9,941 bases of DNA from Thiotrichaceae bacterium (lineage in GTDB: Bacteria; Pseudomonadota; Gammaproteobacteria; Thiotrichales; Thiotrichaceae): contig JALWYT010000350.1 in the NCBI GenBank assembly GCA_026992705.1, positions 1 through 9,941 of the forward strand. Reading direction: 5' to 3'. A program made the position numbers and the translations under genes. Positions 1-6,524 of this stretch are shown piece after piece (the stretch's first letter is position 1; each line of letters starts with the position of its first letter). The notes under the pieces were generated by a model. The model searched no databases. It had not been told where the DNA came from and saw only the letters and a program-made list of their open reading frames with translations.

Positions 1-83
1 TTATGAATTTGATTTATCATTAATAATAATGGGTCAATATTTTTTTATTTATGACAATTAATACAAAAATTTAGGAAACCCCA

Positions 84-1301
84 ATGCGTGAGATTCTACT
101 ATTAAGCATCAGCGGGCAAGATTACCCAGGTGTAACGGCGGCGTTTACGGATGTGCTTAGTCGCCATGATGTGAATATTCTTGATATTGGACAGGCGGTT
201 ATTCATGATGCTTTGAATCTCGGTATGTTGCTTGAAATCCCGAGTGAGGATGAATCGGGAGCGGTGATGAAAGAGCTGTTATTTTTAGCTCATCAAAAAG
301 GTTTGAAAGTTGATTTCTCTCCCATTGCGGCTGATGACTATGAAACGTGGGTGCAAGCTCAGGGGAAGCCGCGGTATATTATTACTCTGCTAGGACGTAA
401 ATTAAGTGCAAGCAATATCAGCCATATTGCAGAGGTTATCTCGCGTTTTGGCTTAAATATTTCAGATATTAGCCGACTCTCAGGGCGTTTTTCATTGGAT
501 AAAGAAAATGATGAAAGCCGTGCTTGTGTCGAGTTTACGACTCGCGGTTTTACACATAATTTAGAGCAATTCCGACAAGAATTATTGTCCATTACGCAAA
601 CGGATAATGTCGATGTATCCTTCCAAGTTGATAATCTTTACCGCCGCAATCGTCGCTTAATTGTCTTTGATATGGACTCTACCTTGATTCAATGTGAAGT
701 GATGGATGAGTTAGCAAAAGCGGCAGGGGTTGGGGAGCAGGTTGCTGCAATTACTGAATCTGCTATGCAAGGTGAAATTCCTTTTGATGAGAGTTTCAAA
801 CGTCGATTAGCAACACTCAAAGGCTTAGATGAGTCGGTTTTACGAGATATTGCAGAAAATCTACCGATTACCGAAGGAGCAGAGCGGCTGATTTATAATC
901 TAAAGAAAATGGGCTATAAGGTTGGAATTTTATCAGGTGGCTTTGATTATTTTGCGAATTATTTAAAAGATAAATTCGATTTAGATTGTGTTTCTGCCAA
1001 TGAATTAGATATTGTAGATGGCAAGCTCACAGGTAAAGTCAAAGGTGATATTGTCAACGGCGAGAAAAAAGCTGAATTACTACAAAAAATGGCGAATAGT
1101 CTTGGTATTATAATGGAACAAACCATTGCTGTTGGTGATGGAGCAAATGATTTACCCATGCTATCAATCGCCGGCTTAGGTGTTGCTTTCCATGCTAAAC
1201 CTATTGTTAAAGAAAATGCTCGCCATGCAATATCGACATTAGGTTTAGATAGCATTTTGTATTTACTAGGTGTAAGAGATAGGGAAGTTATTGATAAATA
1301 A
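84..1301 (+). CDS. serB: Phosphoserine phosphatase SerB, tandem-ACT type
   Basis: This enzyme hydrolyses O-phospho-L-serine to L-serine, the last step of serine biosynthesis, in the cytoplasm. The 405-aa protein has two ACT-like regulatory domains (about residues 1-85 and 95-180) followed by a HAD-superfamily phosphatase domain (about 190-400). The HAD motifs are complete: DMDST at 196-200 with nucleophile D196 and acid/base D198, SGG at 284-286, a lysine near 328, and GDGAND at 351-356 with Mg-binding D352 and D356. The length matches the Pseudomonas/Acinetobacter type, which is longer than the enterobacterial enzyme of about 322 aa. An AGGA at 73-76, seven bases before the ATG, supports this start. 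I see no confident promoter in the 83 bases upstream. A cysteine-cluster gene follows after 18 bases and may be co-transcribed. Family assignment is secure; feedback by serine through the ACT domains is inferred. Confidence 0.97.
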   Translation: MREILLLSISGQDYPGVTAAFTDVLSRHDVNILDIGQAVIHDALNLGMLLEIPSEDESGAVMKELLFLAHQKGLKVDFSPIAADDYETWVQAQGKPRYIITLLGRKLSASNISHIAEVISRFGLNISDISRLSGRFSLDKENDESRACVEFTTRGFTHNLEQFRQELLSITQTDNVDVSFQVDNLYRRNRRLIVFDMDSTLIQCEVMDELAKAAGVGEQVAAITESAMQGEIPFDESFKRRLATLKGLDESVLRDIAENLPITEGAERLIYNLKKMGYKVGILSGGFDYFANYLKDKFDLDCVSANELDIVDGKLTGKVKGDIVNGEKKAELLQKMANSLGIIMEQTIAVGDGANDLPMLSIAGLGVAFHAKPIVKENARHAISTLGLDSILYLLGVRDREVIDK

Positions 1302-1310
1302 CTTTATCAA
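1291..1310 (+). other. Hairpin with the serB stop codon in its loop
   Basis: A perfect 8-bp inverted repeat (TTGATAAA and TTTATCAA) encloses the loop TAAC, so the serB stop codon TAA at 1299-1301 sits in the loop. The stem has only two G-C-type pairs and no T-run follows, so it is not a convincing terminator. It could be a weak processing or translation-modulating element between serB and the next gene, or chance in AT-rich DNA. Confidence 0.3.
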
Positions 1311-1319
1311 GCATAAAAC

Positions 1320-1814
1320 ATGATAAAAAAGCGAACAAGAGAATGTCAACCCTGTACCGCATGTTGCGATGGTTGGGTAAGCATGACAATTGGTGAGGCA
1401 GAGGTTTTCCCTGGGCAAGCTTGCCCGCATAGCACAGGAAAGGGCTGTAATGATTACGCTAATAGACCGATAGATCCCTGCGATCAATTCAATTGTGCAT
1501 GGATACAAGAGAATAGCGTATTGCCTGATTGGATGAAGCCTAATAACGCCAAGGCAATTGTGATGTTAAATAAACTACAATGGCATGGGCATCCTGTTGA
1601 TCTTGCTGTGCCAGTAGGGAAACGTATCCCACCACGAACACTTAATTGGTTAAAAGACTTTGCTCAGCAACATGCTCGCTTATTGATTTATACAGAACAG
1701 ATCATAAAGCAAGGTAAGTTTCAAAAAGATCAAACAGTCATCGCCTTTGGTCCTCCTGAATTTCAACAAGATATTGATCAATCACAACGAGCAGGCATTG
1801 ATTTATGGCAATAA
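1320..1814 (+). CDS. YkgJ-family cysteine-cluster protein (putative metal-binding)
   Basis: A 164-aa soluble protein with a cysteine-rich N-terminus: C9-x2-C12-x2-C15-C16, then C35, C43, C54 and C59. The opening CxxCxxCC and the spaced later cysteines are characteristic of the YkgJ/YcgN-like zinc- or iron-chelating cluster family, for which no firm biochemical role is established. No signal peptide or membrane segment is visible, so it is probably cytoplasmic. The C-terminal half (about 65-164) has no cysteines and I recognise no motif in it. The start is uncertain because no clear Shine-Dalgarno precedes the ATG. It must lie before C9, and this ATG is the one that fits. The gene starts 18 bases after serB and its end overlaps the lipoprotein gene by 10 bases, which suggests co-transcription. 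Metal identity and function are unknown. Confidence 0.8.
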   Translation: MIKKRTRECQPCTACCDGWVSMTIGEAEVFPGQACPHSTGKGCNDYANRPIDPCDQFNCAWIQENSVLPDWMKPNNAKAIVMLNKLQWHGHPVDLAVPVGKRIPPRTLNWLKDFAQQHARLLIYTEQIIKQGKFQKDQTVIAFGPPEFQQDIDQSQRAGIDLWQ

Positions 1815-2236
1815 TACCCCCATTTCAAACGGTCAGATTTATATTGTTAATTATGCTAGCAACACTGTTAGCAAGCTGTTCACTCACAGAGGGCGAGCCG
1901 AGAGTAACGGTTTGCCAAAAAGTTGTGGCGAATTTGTTGGATGTATCTGATATTGACTGGAAATATCAGGAAGTAACGACTGAAGATCAAGCCAATATCA
2001 CCGTAAGTTTGAGTTTTGATGTGCATGATACGCTTGATAATGAGCCGCATACGGATAGCTTAACAGCAAGCTGTGTTTATTCTTATAGCGATGTTGCCGA
2101 GTATGAAGTTGTGGGGAATGAATATGAAAGTTCCCCTACAGAAGTTTATATTAATGACAAAATGGTTGGTCATTATACACTAACAAAAGCCATAAATAGC
2201 GTTATGCTAGATACTACAAAAGGACTATTAAAATGA
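1805..2236 (+). CDS. Small predicted lipoprotein of unknown function
   Basis: A 143-aa protein with a type II signal peptide: one charged residue (R11), a hydrophobic core at about 12-22, and the lipobox L22-A23-S24-C25. C25 would become the lipidated N-terminus. Serine rather than aspartate at +2 points to the outer membrane under the usual Lol rule. The mature part is about 119 aa, acidic and probably beta-rich. Its only two other cysteines, C37 and C90, could form a periplasmic disulfide. I recognise no known domain. The gene overlaps the cysteine-cluster gene by 10 bases and the following oxidoreductase gene by the 4-base ATGA junction, so translational coupling is likely. An AGG about nine bases upstream fits the start. 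The gene is well supported by its signal sequence and tight packing; the function is unknown. Confidence 0.8.
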   Translation: MAIIPPFQTVRFILLIMLATLLASCSLTEGEPRVTVCQKVVANLLDVSDIDWKYQEVTTEDQANITVSLSFDVHDTLDNEPHTDSLTASCVYSYSDVAEYEVVGNEYESSPTEVYINDKMVGHYTLTKAINSVMLDTTKGLLK

Positions 2237-3357
2237 CAAAAATTGCAATTATTGGTGCAGGTTTCGGGGCGTTGACAACTGCAAAAACATTGCGAAAACA
2301 AAATAAGCACGTTGAAATCACAATGATTGCTCCTAAGTCAGAGTTTATCTATGCCCCTAGTCTAATATGGATTCCATCAGGCTTGCGATCAGGTGATGAT
2401 TTACGCATTTCACTGGATAAATTCCTAAAAAAATATCGGATTAATTTTCATCAAGGCACTGTAACAGGCTTGCAAGACGAAGGACGTACGGTTATCACCG
2501 ATACAGGTAATATCAGCAATGATGCTTTGGTGATAGCCAGTGGTGGGCGTTTTATTAAAAAACTCCCCGGTATCGAACATGCCATCACTATCTGTGAAGG
2601 TATTACCGCCGCAGAAACTTATCGAGACCGTTTAAAAGCCATGCAAGGCGGCACTATTGCGGTTGGCTTCGGTGGTAACCCCAAAGAACCTTCTGCAATG
2701 CGTGGTGGACCGATGTTTGAATTGCTATTTGGTTTAGATACGCAACTCCGCCGAGAAGGTCGCCGAGATAAATTCAAAATTGTTTTCTTTAACCCTGCAC
2801 CAAAACCGGGTAAACGTCTCGGCGAAAAAGCAGTTGGCGGTCTGTTATCTGAAATGAAAAAGCGAGGCATTGAAACCCACCTCGGGCATAAAATGAAAGG
2901 CTTTACTGAAAACTCAGTAAAAACCGAAGGCGGTGAATTTCACGCTGATATGATCTTATTTATGCCGGGGATGACTGGTCCTGCATGGCTTGCTAACAGT
3001 GGTTTGAGCTTATCCGCAGGCGGTATGGTAAAAGCCAATGAATATTGCCAAGCAGAAGGAGCAAAGCAGGTTTATGTGGTCGGTGATTCAGGAAGCTTCA
3101 AAGGTCCCGACTGGATGCCAAAACAAGCCCACATGGCAGATTTGCAAGCAGCTGCCGCAGCAAGAAATTTACTCGACGAACTAAACGGAAAAGCCGCAAG
3201 CCATACCTTTAAAGTCGAATTGATTTGTATTGTTGACACCTTAAACAAAGGCATTTTGGTATTCAGAAATATCAAACGAACAATTGTATTGTCGTGTAAA
3301 TTATTCCACTACGCAAAACGCTTTTTTGAATGGCTATATTTGCGGGAGTATCGTTGA
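2233..3357 (+). CDS. SQR/NDH-2-like FAD-dependent oxidoreductase
   Basis: A 374-aa two-dinucleotide-binding-domain flavoprotein resembling sulfide:quinone oxidoreductases and type II NADH dehydrogenases. Residues 4-13 form the FAD-binding strand-turn-helix (G8-x-G10-x2-A13). A second FAD motif, YVVGDSG, lies at 281-287 with D285. The C-terminus (about 326-374) is hydrophobic and rich in aromatic and basic residues, the likely peripheral membrane anchor seen in SQR-like proteins. Cysteines occur at 121, 272, 332 and 355. C121 and C355 lie roughly where SQR places two redox cysteines, but the segment where I expect the central cysteine reads EPSAMRGGPMFE and has none. Sulfide as substrate is therefore doubtful. 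A strong AAGGA precedes the ATG, and the start overlaps the lipoprotein stop (ATGA). Local G+C looks higher than in neighbours: 29 of 60 in 3121-3180 against 17 of 60 in 9241-9300. The superfamily is secure; the substrate is open. Confidence 0.85.
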   Translation: MTKIAIIGAGFGALTTAKTLRKQNKHVEITMIAPKSEFIYAPSLIWIPSGLRSGDDLRISLDKFLKKYRINFHQGTVTGLQDEGRTVITDTGNISNDALVIASGGRFIKKLPGIEHAITICEGITAAETYRDRLKAMQGGTIAVGFGGNPKEPSAMRGGPMFELLFGLDTQLRREGRRDKFKIVFFNPAPKPGKRLGEKAVGGLLSEMKKRGIETHLGHKMKGFTENSVKTEGGEFHADMILFMPGMTGPAWLANSGLSLSAGGMVKANEYCQAEGAKQVYVVGDSGSFKGPDWMPKQAHMADLQAAAAARNLLDELNGKAASHTFKVELICIVDTLNKGILVFRNIKRTIVLSCKLFHYAKRFFEWLYLREYR

Positions 3358-3366
3358 TATTACATT

Positions 3367-3407
3367 GAAACCTTTGCTATCACTTAGTAGCTTATAACAA
3401 AGGTTTC
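3367..3407. terminator. Convergent-gene terminator-like inverted repeat
   Basis: Perfect 10-bp arms, GAAACCTTTG (3367-3376) and CAAAGGTTTC (3398-3407), flank a 21-base loop. Within the loop a small GCTA/TAGC pairing (3376-3379 with 3388-3391) can extend the structure. It lies between the converging ends of the oxidoreductase gene (3357) and nirD (3427), so it could act on both strands. T-runs on either side are short and interrupted, so termination may be only partial. A competing pairing exists between CTATCAC (3377-3383) and GTGATAG (3419-3425). Confidence 0.6.
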
Positions 3408-3426
3408 CTTTAATTAGTGTGATAGT

Positions 3427-3741
3427 TTAAGTTCTAGCCTTGATATAAATTATACCATCTTCTATTTTTGTATCAAAAGCATTTGTACAACCCTCATCGG
3501 GAGCGACAGCTTCTCCCGTATCAAGTTGAATCTTCCAATTATGCAATGGGCAAGTAACTGTTGTTCCATGTACAATACCTTGTGATAAGGGACCTTTTTT
3601 ATGAGGGCATTCATCCTTAAGAGCAAAGACCTGATCTGCACTATTACGGAATACGGCAATTGTCATAGTATCTGTTTCTACTGTTCTTGCTCCTAACACA
3701 GGAATTTCTTCCAGCTTTGTGACTTTCATCCAATCATTCAT
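3427..3741 (-). CDS. nirD: Nitrite reductase small subunit NirD, Rieske type
   Basis: The 104-aa small subunit of the cytoplasmic NADH-dependent nitrite reductase, partner of the NirB encoded just upstream. It has a Rieske-type [2Fe-2S] fold with the complete ligand set: C45-x-H47 (CPH) and C64-x2-H67 (CPLH). Enteric E. coli NirD, as I recall it, lacks these ligands, so this protein is of the cluster-bearing kind typical of many assimilatory systems. The ATG at 3741 is preceded by AGG eight bases away, which fits better than the internal Met5. The gap to nirB is 135 bases, wide for a nirBD pair. It contains a small stem (TTAGC/GCTAA, 3841-3855) but no gene and no promoter I would defend, so nirD is probably read from the nirB promoter. 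The gene ends at the convergent inverted repeat. Confidence 0.95.
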   Translation of the reverse strand: MNDWMKVTKLEEIPVLGARTVETDTMTIAVFRNSADQVFALKDECPHKKGPLSQGIVHGTTVTCPLHNWKIQLDTGEAVAPDEGCTNAFDTKIEDGIIYIKART

Positions 3742-3876
3742 ATTTTATACCTAAATTAATTCGCAATGTAACTATTCCATTTATCGCCTATTTTTTAATA
3801 TCAATATCACAAAATATTCATTATGCTGAGTAATTATTGCTTAGCTTTTCGCTAACTTATCTTGCTAGTATAAAAA

Positions 3877-6303
3877 CTAAGCCGCTGTTACCTTAATTGT
3901 TTGATACTCATGTGCATTTTCACCTTCTGCAGCAGCTTTCCAAGGATCAATTTGTGCATATTTTTGAGACTCTAAGAAACGCTTATAAAGTGCTTTTCGC
4001 TGTTTTTCATCCTCTAAAATATCTTTAATTTTTTGTAAGCCAACTCGTTCAACCCAAGGGGCAGTACGTTCTAAATAAATAGCATCTTCTCGATAAAGTT
4101 GGCAGTAAGCTCCTGTCCATTCTAAAACTTCTTCTTCTGTTTCAACTTTAGTCAAGAAATCAGTAACACGAACTTTGATACCACCATTACCAGCAATATG
4201 TAGTTCATAACCAGATTCAACACAGACAACCCCGATATCTTTAATCGTTGCTTCTGCACAGTTTCGTGGACAACCTGATACAGCAAGCTTGAATTTATGT
4301 GGCATCCAAGAACCCCATGTGAGCTCTTCTAGTTTGATTCCTAAGCCTGTTGAGTCTTGTGTTCCCATGCGACACCATGTTTTACCTACACAAGTTTTTA
4401 CTGTTCTCATAGCTTTGCCGTAAGCATGACCAGAAACAAAACCCGCATCTGATAAATCCTTCCAAATTAATGGTAGTTGTTCTTTTTTCAAGCCAAACAT
4501 ATCAATGCGTTGACCACCAGTGACTTTCATTTCTGGTATATTGTATTTGTCGGATACATCTGCAATAGCACGGAGTTGATTTGCTGTACACATACCACCA
4601 AACATACGTGGTACAACAGAGTAAGTTCCATCTTTTTGAATATTGCCATGAGCACGTTCATTGATGAAGCGAGATTGTGGGTCATCATAGCCTGGGTATT
4701 CACATAGGAGATAATAGTTAATAGCAGTACGACAGGATGCACAACCATCAGGTGTCGTCCAGTTAAGGTATTTACGGATTTCATCTTGGGTTTTTAGCTG
4801 TTGCTCACGTATGGCTGAACGGACTTCCTCATGTGAATATTCTGTACAGCCACACATTGCTTTTTTACTTGGAGCTTGTTCAAAGTCACTGCCAAGAGTA
4901 TGGGCTAGTAAAGATTCAACTAAACCTGTACAAGAACCACATGATGATGAGGCTTTGGTATGAGCTTGAACCTCTTCAAGAGTAAAGAGTTTTTTCTCAG
5001 TAATTGCATTAACAATTTCACCTTTACAGACGCCATTACAGCCACAGATTTCTGCATCATCAGGAAGTAAGCCAACACGGTCTTCGTCACCATGACCTGA
5101 GTCACCAAGATGGGCTTGTCCAAATAAAATACTTTTGCGGAAGTCAGAAATATCAGTTCCTTCTTTTAATAATTGGAAATACCATGTTCCATCAACAGTA
5201 TCACCATAAAGTACACAACCAATGACTTTATTATCTTTCAGCACGAGTTTTTTATAAGTGCCACCAGCCTCATCGTGTAATACTAGTTCTTCTGTATCTT
5301 TACCACCAGAGAAATCCCCGGCAGAGAAAAGGTCAATACCTGTGACTTTTAATAAGGTTGAGGTGACAGACCCTTCATAGCGGGCAATGCCAATTTCAGC
5401 CAGGTGGTTAGCAGCAACTTTTGCCATTTCAAATAGGGGAGCAACCAAACCATAGGTAATACCACGGTGTTGAACACATTCACCTACTGCATAGATATTA
5501 GGGTCAAAGGTTTGTAATGTATCATTAACAACAATACCACGTTCACAGTGTAAGCCTGCTTTTTCTGCTAGTTCAATATTTGGTTTGATACCAACTGCCA
5601 TAACGACAAGATCAGCTTCAATAGTTTCACCATTTGTGAATTTCAAGCCGTTAACACGTTTATCGCCAAGAATTTCTTCTGTTGCGTATTCCATTAGAAA
5701 TTTCATACCTTTGTTTTCTAATGATTTTTTTAGCAAGGCTGCAGCAGGTTTATCTAGTTGGCGTTCCATCAAGGAGTCAAGTAAGTGAACAACGGTGACA
5801 TCCATACCTTGTTTCATTAAACCATTTGCAGCTTCAAGACCCAGTAAACCACCACCAATAATAACGGCTTTTTTGTATTTTTTGGCAGCATTAATCATAG
5901 TATTGACATCAGCAATATCACGAAAACCAATGACACCTTGTTTATCTGCACCAGGAAGGGGCAACATAAAAGATAATGAACCAGTTGCGATCAATAAACG
6001 ATCATAACGAGCTTCTGTGCCATCATCAGCAATAACCTTTTTGTTAATACGGTCAATTTCAGTAACTTTTTTACCTTTATATAGGGTTATGTTGTTATCT
6101 GTATACCATTGTTCTTCATTTAGCATGATTTCATTAATGGTTTTTTCATTGGCTAATACTGGGGAAAGCATTATGCGGTTATAGTTACCGTAAGGTTCAT
6201 CACCAAAAACGGTAATATTGTACTTTTCAGGCTCTAGTTTTAATAACTCTTCAACAGTCCGCATACCTGCCATACCGTTTCCGATTACTACCAAATTTTT
6301 CAT
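3877..6303 (-). CDS. nirB: NADH-dependent nitrite reductase large subunit NirB
   Basis: The 808-aa large subunit that reduces nitrite to ammonium with NADH in the cytoplasm. Domains in order: a FAD-binding fold (G8-x-G10-x2-G13), a NAD-binding fold with VIIGGGLLGLE at 147-157, and a BFD-type [2Fe-2S] domain with C420-x-C422 and C455-x2-C458. A second BFD-like segment follows with C484-x-C486 and C521-x2-C524. Last is the siroheme/[4Fe-4S] reductase domain (about 555-720), whose ligands are C638-x5-C644 and C678-x3-C682. All expected cofactor motifs are intact. The length is slightly under the approximately 847 aa of E. coli NirB. A TTGGAG about ten bases before the ATG supports the start. nirD follows 135 bases downstream. 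A sigma-54 promoter upstream suggests control by nitrogen status. No nitrate reductase, nitrate transporter or siroheme-synthase gene lies in the window, so those must be elsewhere if present. Confidence 0.97.
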   Translation of the reverse strand: MKNLVVIGNGMAGMRTVEELLKLEPEKYNITVFGDEPYGNYNRIMLSPVLANEKTINEIMLNEEQWYTDNNITLYKGKKVTEIDRINKKVIADDGTEARYDRLLIATGSLSFMLPLPGADKQGVIGFRDIADVNTMINAAKKYKKAVIIGGGLLGLEAANGLMKQGMDVTVVHLLDSLMERQLDKPAAALLKKSLENKGMKFLMEYATEEILGDKRVNGLKFTNGETIEADLVVMAVGIKPNIELAEKAGLHCERGIVVNDTLQTFDPNIYAVGECVQHRGITYGLVAPLFEMAKVAANHLAEIGIARYEGSVTSTLLKVTGIDLFSAGDFSGGKDTEELVLHDEAGGTYKKLVLKDNKVIGCVLYGDTVDGTWYFQLLKEGTDISDFRKSILFGQAHLGDSGHGDEDRVGLLPDDAEICGCNGVCKGEIVNAITEKKLFTLEEVQAHTKASSSCGSCTGLVESLLAHTLGSDFEQAPSKKAMCGCTEYSHEEVRSAIREQQLKTQDEIRKYLNWTTPDGCASCRTAINYYLLCEYPGYDDPQSRFINERAHGNIQKDGTYSVVPRMFGGMCTANQLRAIADVSDKYNIPEMKVTGGQRIDMFGLKKEQLPLIWKDLSDAGFVSGHAYGKAMRTVKTCVGKTWCRMGTQDSTGLGIKLEELTWGSWMPHKFKLAVSGCPRNCAEATIKDIGVVCVESGYELHIAGNGGIKVRVTDFLTKVETEEEVLEWTGAYCQLYREDAIYLERTAPWVERVGLQKIKDILEDEKQRKALYKRFLESQKYAQIDPWKAAAEGENAHEYQTIKVTAA

Positions 6304-6362
6304 AGCGTTTTGACTCCAAATCAGTCTGAAACATTGCTTTTTATTTACATTTTTAAAGTTTA

Positions 6363-6379
6363 AGCAATATATGTGCCAA
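6363..6379 (-). promoter_or_regulatory. Sigma-54 (RpoN) promoter of nirBD
   Basis: Read on the minus strand, TTGGCACATATATTGCT matches the -24/-12 consensus TGGCAC-N5-TTGCW at every defined position with correct spacing. It points towards nirB. Transcription would start near 6353, leaving a leader of about 50 bases before the nirB ATG at 6303. Such promoters need an enhancer-binding activator, and NtrC is the usual one for assimilatory nitrite reductase. I found no clear NtrC consensus (GCAC-N7-GTGC type) between 6380 and 6524. Confidence 0.85.
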
Positions 6380-6390
6380 TGCTAGGTTTT

Positions 6391-6411
6391 TATTAAAAAG
6401 TGTTTTTAATA
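6391..6411. promoter_or_regulatory. Palindrome upstream of the nirB sigma-54 promoter
   Basis: Perfect 9-bp arms, TATTAAAAA and TTTTTAATA, are separated by GTG. The centre is about 48 bases upstream of the predicted nirB start, 11 bases beyond the -24 element. It may be an operator or an AT-rich bending site (IHF-like) between enhancer and promoter. It matches no regulator consensus that I can name, and AT-rich palindromes arise by chance in such DNA. Confidence 0.4.
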
Positions 6412-6524
6412 CCATGAAAAGTAAAGAAATAATAGTTGTATGGTAATAAGGAAGTGTAGAAATAGATAAAAATAAGCATACTATGATATATTGACCATAC
6501 CCTTATCGTGCGTATGTAGATAGA

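Noticed and set aside
9..23. FNR-like site upstream of serB
   Set aside because: TTGATTTATCATTAA matches only the left half of TTGAT-N4-ATCAA; the right half fails.
1747..1950. Alternative plus-strand frame spanning the Cys-cluster/lipoprotein junction
   Set aside because: The overlapping frame starting at 1805 has a clear signal peptide and lipobox, while this one shows no features.
3210..3357. Frameshift at the end of the SQR-like gene
   Set aside because: The cysteine-containing, aromatic/basic C-terminus looks like the normal membrane-anchor end of this family, so the reading frame appears intact.
4477..4707. Open frame on the plus strand inside nirB
   Set aside because: It runs antisense through the intact nirB reading frame, has no recognisable domain, and its codons mirror the conserved siroheme-domain region. 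It is a shadow of the real gene.
6304..6353. NasR/NasT (ANTAR) antitermination leader ahead of nirB
   Set aside because: The predicted leader is about 50 bases with only a 4-bp stem (GACT/AGTC). It lacks the paired hexaloop hairpins and a terminator.
6409..6507. NarL heptamers in the nirB upstream region
   Set aside because: TACCAT- and TACCCTT-like strings occur but break the TACYYMT consensus and are not in the 7-2-7 arrangement.
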